A DNA stretch of 64,000 nt from Verrucomicrobiaceae bacterium (GTDB lineage: Bacteria > Verrucomicrobiota > Verrucomicrobiia > Verrucomicrobiales > Akkermansiaceae): assembly GCA_027484055.1 (NCBI GenBank), contig JAIXQH010000027.1, positions 115,919-179,918 on the forward strand, read 5' to 3'. A program made the translations under genes and the position numbers. Below are positions 59,440-64,000 of this stretch, piece by piece (position 1 is the first letter of the stretch; each line of letters opens with the position of its first letter). The notes beneath the pieces are model-generated. The model ran no database searches and was not told the origin of the DNA. It was given only the letters and a program-made list of their open reading frames with translations.

Positions 59440-59895
59440 CTAACGACCACTGGTTCCAACTCGCTCGAGGACTTGGATTTGGCCATCATTCATGGCGCGG
59501 GCAACGATTCGGTTCGCTTCCACGGAAATGAGCTGGTCACGTATGACCTCGCTTGGCTTGAATATTCCCGGGACGCTGGCTCGCACATCATAAGTCTCGA
59601 GGATGTCCCCGACGACACGCCAACGGCTTTGAAAGCGAATCTCAGGCATGACGATGCTGACTCCACCCTGGCTTTTTTTGATCAAGAGAACTCCAGACGC
59701 TGTTCCATCGGGGCGGTAGAGTTTGGTCATTTGGATGGAAGTATCATCCCATTTGAGGGTTCCTGTCCAAGTTCCCGGAACGGTAGTCTTATACAGGGCA
59801 CCGAGATGACCTGCGGGTTCGGGTGGCGGGTTGATCGCGCAAGAGGTAAACGCGGCGATGGCCAGCCATGAGAGATATGTAATCAAGCGGTTCAC
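59440..59895 (-). CDS. Lipoprotein of unknown function
   Basis: A 151-residue exported protein with lipobox-like end TSC (C19) after a hydrophobic signal. The mature part is a beta-rich small domain: GTWTGTLKWDDTSIQMT, YRPDGTASGVLLI and SRWRVVGDILETYDVRA, reminiscent of the lipocalin-like fold. Its start overlaps the stop of the upstream lipoprotein by four bases (ATGA). Function unknown. Confidence 0.72.
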   Translation of the reverse strand: MNRLITYLSWLAIAAFTSCAINPPPEPAGHLGALYKTTVPGTWTGTLKWDDTSIQMTKLYRPDGTASGVLLIKKSQGGVSIVMPEIRFQSRWRVVGDILETYDVRASVPGIFKPSEVIRDQLISVEANRIVARAMNDGQIQVLERVGTSGR

Positions 59896-60341
59896 GGTTT
59901 TTTGTCGGGCTTTTTCACGAGATCGGTGATGGGGCAGACCTCATAGGATTTCAGTGCACTGCGATAGAAGCCTGCCGCAAGTACACCTGCGGCACGGTCC
60001 ACTTGTTCGGCAGGTAAAGTGGATTTGATGATGATCATCGGCATGTAGCCCACAAAGCGTTCACCTTTTTTGGTTTCAACATCGCCAAAGATCCCGACCG
60101 CTCCGATCTCAGTCAGGCCTGTGTTCTGTTGTGGGGCATCGTGCGCTCCGGGGATTTCGAGTTTCTTTTCGACCTTATCGAATATCTTCTTGAGATCGGA
60201 AGGAGCGGGCTTTTGACCATAGCGCAATCCGGGAATTCGGATGACTGCTGGCGCTCCCTCCGGGGTGCAAACCGGAGCGAGTGCCGTGTGTACGCAAGAC
60301 GTTAGACACCAAGTCAAACAACCTATCGCCAACCATTTCAT
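59892..60341 (-). CDS. Lipoprotein of unknown function
   Basis: I start at 60341 (149 residues), where a signal with the lipobox LTSC begins (C16). The mature part includes VIRIPGLRYGQKPAPSDLK, a helical segment with KKLEI and a longer beta-helix pattern (GYMPMIIIKSTLPAEQVD). It is coupled to the lipoprotein at 59440 by a four-base overlap; the two may form a heteromeric envelope complex. No family recognised. Confidence 0.68.
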   Translation of the reverse strand: MKWLAIGCLTWCLTSCVHTALAPVCTPEGAPAVIRIPGLRYGQKPAPSDLKKIFDKVEKKLEIPGAHDAPQQNTGLTEIGAVGIFGDVETKKGERFVGYMPMIIIKSTLPAEQVDRAAGVLAAGFYRSALKSYEVCPITDLVKKPDKKP

Positions 60342-60508
60342 TGAAGAATAGACTAGTGTCCCAACGTCGGATGCCAAGCCTTATCTGGGAGCATGAAAGC
60401 TTTACAAGTGGATTGACTGTTAGTGCTTTAAGAAGCACCCAGGTCGCGCGGGCTACAACAATCCCTTTTCACGCTGAGCATGCCGGGTTTCTGATCGATT
60501 TTGGACGC

Positions 60509-62989
60509 TCAAAAATCCGCGAACAGGTCCATCTGCGGCGCGTTTGCTTTGGGCAGGGAGGGCTGGTCGGTGTTTTTGGCTTTGGGGCCTTGGGTTTTTG
60601 CCTCGGGTTTCACGGAGTGGAGTTCGAGGTGGGAAAGGATGGACTTGGCGCGCTCGACGACGACTTTCGGCAGGCCGGCGAGGCGGGCGACTTGGATGCC
60701 GTAGGACTTGTCGGCCGCGCCGGGGAGGATCTTGTGGAGGAAGATGATTTCCTCGTTCCACTCTCTCACGGCGACGTTGTAGTTGGCCACGGCTTGCTTG
60801 TTGTTCGCGAGGTCAGTGAGCTCGTGGTAGTGGGTGGCAAAAAGAGTGCGGCAGCCGATGGTGTCGTGCAGGTGCTCGGCGACCGCCCAGGCGATGGAGA
60901 GCCCGTCGAAGGTAGCGGTGCCGCGGCCGATTTCGTCGAGGATGACGAGTGAGCGGTCGGTGGCGTGGTTGAGAATAAGGGCAGTCTCACTCATTTCCAC
61001 CATGAAGGTGGATTGGCCGCGGGAGAGGTCGTCACTGGCGCCGACGCGGCAGAAAATGCGATCGACGAGGCCCAGCGTAGCTGACTCGGCGGGGACGTAG
61101 GCACCGATCTGAGCCATGACGGCGATGAGGGCGATCTGGCGGATGTAAGTGGATTTACCGGCCATGTTAGGGCCAGTTAGGATTTGGAGGCGGGCTGTGT
61201 CGGGATCGAGTTCGGTGTCGTTCGGGACGAATTTGACGTCGGTGAGGGTTTGCTCGAGCACGGGGTGGCGGCCGTTGGTGACGAAGAAGCCATTTTCCTG
61301 ATTGAGAACCGGGCGGCAGTGGCGGTGGAGCTGGGCGACCTCGGCGAGGGCGCAGAGCACATCGATCTGGGCAACGGCGGCGGCAGTTTCCTGAATGCGA
61401 GTGAGGTGGGTGACGACTTGGGCGCGGAGCTGGAGAAAGAGTTCGTTTTCGAGCTGCTTGGAGCGTTCTTCGGCACCGAGGACTTTGTTTTCCATTTCCT
61501 TGAGCGCGGGTGTGATGTAGCGCTCGGCATTGGACATGGTCTGCTTGCGGGTGTAGTCGTCCGGGACTTTGGCGAGTTGGCTGGTGGTGATCTCGATGAA
61601 GTAGCCGAAGACGTTGTTGAACTTGATTTTTAAGGAGTCTATGCCGGTGCGCTTGCGCTCGTCTTCTTGGAGGCGGGCAATCCAATCCTTGCCGCCGCGC
61701 GAGGCGTTGCGGAGATCGTCGAGTTCGGGCGACCAGCCATCGCGGATGACGCCACCGTCGCGGAGGTGGGCGGGTGGCTCGTCAGTGAGGGCGGTGCTGA
61801 GCATTTCCGTGAGTTCGTGAAACTCGTGGAGCTGGGTGCCGAGTGTGCTGTGCTCGGTGAGTAGCGAAAAATAGTCTTCTTTGAGGGTGGGGATGTGACT
61901 CAGAGAAATGGAGAGGGACTGGAGATCGCGGGCATTTCCCGAGCCTTGGGAGAGGCGAGAAGTGGTGCGCTCGATGTCGCGGATGCCTTTGAGAGATTCC
62001 CGGCATTTTGAGAGGAGAAATGGTTCGGCGAGAAAGGCGGCGATGATGTCTTGGCGAGCGGTCAGGGCGCTCAGGTCACGCAGCGGGTGGAGAATCCAGT
62101 CGCGGAGGAGCCGTGCGCCCATGGGGGTGGCGCTGCGGTCCAGCACGCCGAGGAGGGTGTGGGCCTTGCCGGATCGCGAATCGACGAGGTCGAGATTCCG
62201 CTGGGAGGCAGCGTCGATGAGGACGTGGTCGGCACTCTCACGGACGTGGGGTGGCCGGAGGTGGCTGCAGGGGCGCCGCAGTTGGTGAATGAGATAGTGG
62301 AGAATGGCACCGGCAGCACCGCAGGCGGCGTGGAGATTGGCACAGCCGAAACCATCGAGCGAGTGGGCGGCGAAGTGCTGTTTGAGGAGTTGGGACGCGT
62401 GCTCGGGGAGGAAGGTGTAGCCTTCGTAAACGAGACAGTTGGGGATGTTTCCAAACTCGGCGGTTTGGTGGTCTGGGATGAGTAGCTCGGAGGGGGAAAT
62501 GCGGGCGAGCTCGTCCTGCAGTTGGCCGATGTCTGCGAACTCGGCGATGGTGAACTGGCCGGTGGTGTGATCCACGCAGGCGAGACCTGCGAATTTCCCG
62601 TGGCGGCAGACGGCGGCGAGGTAGTTCGGGCGCTGGTCGTCGAGCAGGGTAGCGTCATCGATGGAGCCAGGCGTGAGGATGCGTGCAATTTCACGCGAGA
62701 CCAATTTTCCGGCGACGGCTTCCGACGTTTGCTCGGCGATGGCGACGCGTTTTCCGGCTTTGAGCAGCCGAGCGATGTAGCCCTGCGCGGCATGGTAGGG
62801 GACGCCACACATGGGGTTGCCGCCGCGCTTGGTGAGGGCGACGTTCATGATCGGGGATGCGGTTTTTGCATCCTCGAAGAACATTTCGTAAAAATCTCCG
62901 AGTCGGTAAAAAAGGATGATGTCCGCAGGAAGTGACCGCCGCATGGCTTGGTATTGGGCCATCATGGGGGTCAGCGTGGGCTCGGACAT
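60509..62989 (-). CDS. mutS: DNA mismatch repair ATPase MutS
   Basis: Recognises mismatched bases and starts repair. I start at 62989 (826 residues), because MSEPTLTPMMAQYQAMR is the family opening; the longer frame is not coding. The mismatch-binding F33 and E35 are in GDFYEMF. The ATPase has Walker A TGPNMAGKST, LVDRIFCRVGASDDLSRGQS and LVILDEIGRGTATFDGL, and a shortened C-terminal end. The divergent VapB antitoxin gene begins 105 bases away. mutL is not adjacent. Confidence 0.97.
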   Translation of the reverse strand: MSEPTLTPMMAQYQAMRRSLPADIILFYRLGDFYEMFFEDAKTASPIMNVALTKRGGNPMCGVPYHAAQGYIARLLKAGKRVAIAEQTSEAVAGKLVSREIARILTPGSIDDATLLDDQRPNYLAAVCRHGKFAGLACVDHTTGQFTIAEFADIGQLQDELARISPSELLIPDHQTAEFGNIPNCLVYEGYTFLPEHASQLLKQHFAAHSLDGFGCANLHAACGAAGAILHYLIHQLRRPCSHLRPPHVRESADHVLIDAASQRNLDLVDSRSGKAHTLLGVLDRSATPMGARLLRDWILHPLRDLSALTARQDIIAAFLAEPFLLSKCRESLKGIRDIERTTSRLSQGSGNARDLQSLSISLSHIPTLKEDYFSLLTEHSTLGTQLHEFHELTEMLSTALTDEPPAHLRDGGVIRDGWSPELDDLRNASRGGKDWIARLQEDERKRTGIDSLKIKFNNVFGYFIEITTSQLAKVPDDYTRKQTMSNAERYITPALKEMENKVLGAEERSKQLENELFLQLRAQVVTHLTRIQETAAAVAQIDVLCALAEVAQLHRHCRPVLNQENGFFVTNGRHPVLEQTLTDVKFVPNDTELDPDTARLQILTGPNMAGKSTYIRQIALIAVMAQIGAYVPAESATLGLVDRIFCRVGASDDLSRGQSTFMVEMSETALILNHATDRSLVILDEIGRGTATFDGLSIAWAVAEHLHDTIGCRTLFATHYHELTDLANNKQAVANYNVAVREWNEEIIFLHKILPGAADKSYGIQVARLAGLPKVVVERAKSILSHLELHSVKPEAKTQGPKAKNTDQPSLPKANAPQMDLFADF

Positions 62990-63094
62990 GGAGGGAGAAT
63001 GGGGAGGTCTCAGCGAAGAATCAAGTGATGAGGATGGAGGAAAAATTGAAAAAAAGAATCGACAAGGGTGGGCGGGTGCCATATCCAGTATGGC

Positions 63095-63361
63095 ATGAAA
63101 ATGACCATGCATATTGATGAAGACTTATTGAAGCGCGTCATGGACGACTACGGCTACGAAAGTAAGACTGAAGCCGTCGAAAAGGCGTTGCGGGAACTGG
63201 ATCGGAAGATGCGCTTCCGCCGATTTGGCGTGGAGGGGCTTGGCCTGACTGCTGAGGAATGGGAAGATGTGATCTACCCTGGCTACGATCCCAAAAACTT
63301 AAGCGGGTATAACCCACTCAGCAGTAAAGTCGCCGAAGATCCCACCAAGTATGGAAAGTGA
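63095..63361 (+). CDS. VapB-type antitoxin
   Basis: An 88-residue antitoxin (start 63095, or an ATG two codons later). MTMHIDEDLLKRVMDDYGYE and SKTEAVEKALREL form the RHH-like DUF2191/VapB DNA-binding motif, and the acidic C-terminal part (LTAEEWEDVIYPG) is the expected toxin-blocking tail. Its end overlaps the toxin start by 11 bases, so the pair is coupled. Confidence 0.85.
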   Translation: MKMTMHIDEDLLKRVMDDYGYESKTEAVEKALRELDRKMRFRRFGVEGLGLTAEEWEDVIYPGYDPKNLSGYNPLSSKVAEDPTKYGK

Positions 63362-63755
63362 AGTCATGATCGATAGTAACGTCTTCATCAGCCTAATGAA
63401 GCGCCACGGCGACCCCGCGCCTTGGCTCTATCACTGGGCGGGTGTGCGTAATCTGGCGATTTGTGGGATGGTGCGGGTGGAAGTCCTGCGTGGCGTAAAA
63501 TCCCCAAAAGCTTACGCGAGGCTCAATGATTTCATGGATGTGATGGTTAATGTCCCCTCGACGAACCGCCTCTGGGATCAAGCGGCGGCGCTCGCCTGGA
63601 AGCTAGATCGCAAAGGGCTGGTGATCCCAGGAACCGATGTAGTCATCGCCGCGAGTGCCATGGAAATCGGTGCGGCGGTGATGACTTCCGACGCGCACTT
63701 TTCCAAAATCGACGGGCTGCGAGTCATCCCTCCACCTCTCGATTGGTTTTTGTAA
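63351..63755 (+). CDS. PIN-domain toxin (VapC family)
   Basis: A 134-residue likely ribonuclease. The PIN acids are D8 (MIDSNVFISL), E44 (VRVEVLRG), D96 (GTDVVIAAS) and D114 (TSDAHFSKI). An internal ATG at residue 6 is the alternative start. It is the toxin of the VapB gene just upstream and ends three bases before the glycyl-tRNA synthetase stop on the other strand. Confidence 0.9.
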   Translation: MESEVMIDSNVFISLMKRHGDPAPWLYHWAGVRNLAICGMVRVEVLRGVKSPKAYARLNDFMDVMVNVPSTNRLWDQAAALAWKLDRKGLVIPGTDVVIAASAMEIGAAVMTSDAHFSKIDGLRVIPPPLDWFL

Positions 63756-63758
63756 AAC

Positions 63759-64000
63759 TCACCGCACGCGCTCGAGTAACCAAGTGTGCAAGCCGCTGAT
63801 GGGCAGGCGTTCTTGCTCCATCGAGTCGCGGTGGCGGATGGTGACGGTGTCCTTCAGCTCAGGATTCTCCTCGCCGAGGGGGTCGAAATCCACGGTGACG
63901 CAGAAGGGCGTTCCCACTTCGTCTTGGCGGCGGTAGCGGCGACCGAGTGCGCCGCCGTCGTCGTAGAAGACATTCATCCACGGCTGGAGCGTTTTTTGAA
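63759..64000 (-). CDS. glyQS: Glycyl-tRNA synthetase, C-terminal end (5' part outside window)
   Basis: The readable 80 codons are the end of a class II glycyl-tRNA synthetase of the homodimeric type: [36 protein letters not shown] and [12 protein letters not shown] match its anticodon-binding domain. The start lies beyond the window. It converges on the vapBC pair with a three-base gap. Confidence 0.9.
   Translation of the reverse strand, partial: QKTLQPWMNVFYDDGGALGRRYRRQDEVGTPFCVTVDFDPLGEENPELKDTVTIRHRDSMEQERLPISGLHTWLLERVR

Overview
The window reads as chromosomal DNA of a member of the Verrucomicrobiota, probably the Verrucomicrobiales group. I infer this from two PEP-CTERM-type sorted proteins, several secreted proteins ending in an Asp-rich DxDSDGL..EYA module, membrane-anchored paralogues of a type I associate with planctomycetes and verrucomicrobia, a secreted cytochrome c/sorbosone-dehydrogenase-like protein and moderately high G+C. 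No rRNA, tRNA, CRISPR array, prophage or insertion sequence was recognised.

Region by region. 1-2.4 kb (minus): an operon of a 2-hydroxyacid (2-ketogluconate-type) reductase, gluconokinase and a hexuronate-type MFS transporter cut by the window edge; together they would import a sugar acid and deliver 6-phosphogluconate. 2.4-8.2 kb: ruvA, a secreted HExxH metalloprotease with a C-terminal sorting tail, a small acidic protein, a membrane-anchored helical-repeat protein, a secreted protein of unknown role and a second PEP-CTERM protein. 8.2-17.2 kb (minus): one 3000-residue secreted mosaic (lamin-tail, Calx-beta, Ig, SdiA-regulated, cadherin, choice-of-anchor and 5'-nucleotidase modules). 17.4-24.4 kb: a ParE/GyrB-type topoisomerase subunit, a short-chain dehydrogenase remnant, a thioredoxin/MsrA-like lipoprotein, a secreted endonuclease/phosphatase-fold protein with six tandem MBG-like repeats, and a TerC-family membrane protein.

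24.6-30.4 kb: the most interesting locus. An Hsp70 is flanked by three related single-pass membrane proteins (one divergent, two downstream), and the cluster ends in an 11-unit tandem array with an exact 21-bp period. 30.4-41.2 kb: aroE and gltX (overlapping), a cytochrome c/beta-propeller operon with an NHL protein and a membrane protein, a lipoprotein, rimO, a coiled-coil envelope protein and a second helical-repeat protein. 41.4-47.9 kb (plus): an MFS transporter with a clear intrinsic terminator, then an M23 peptidase, nuclease, rhomboid protease, MazG, lipid kinase and SanA/YdcF-like protein, many with overlapping ends. 48-56.3 kb: an FG-GAP secreted protein, a TrmA-family RNA methyltransferase, a YngK-type glycosidase-like protein, fabH, a POT peptide transporter and a small TerB-like protein.

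56.3-64 kb is an accessory stretch: a nested inverted repeat, bcp, three PIN-toxin loci with three different antitoxin families (one antitoxin frame interrupted at C-runs), a P-loop kinase coupled to one of them, two lipoproteins, mutS, and the 3' part of a glycyl-tRNA synthetase gene. Three orphan C-terminal coding remnants (about 7.4-7.6, 19.3-19.4 and 58.4-58.5 kb) suggest past gene replacement.
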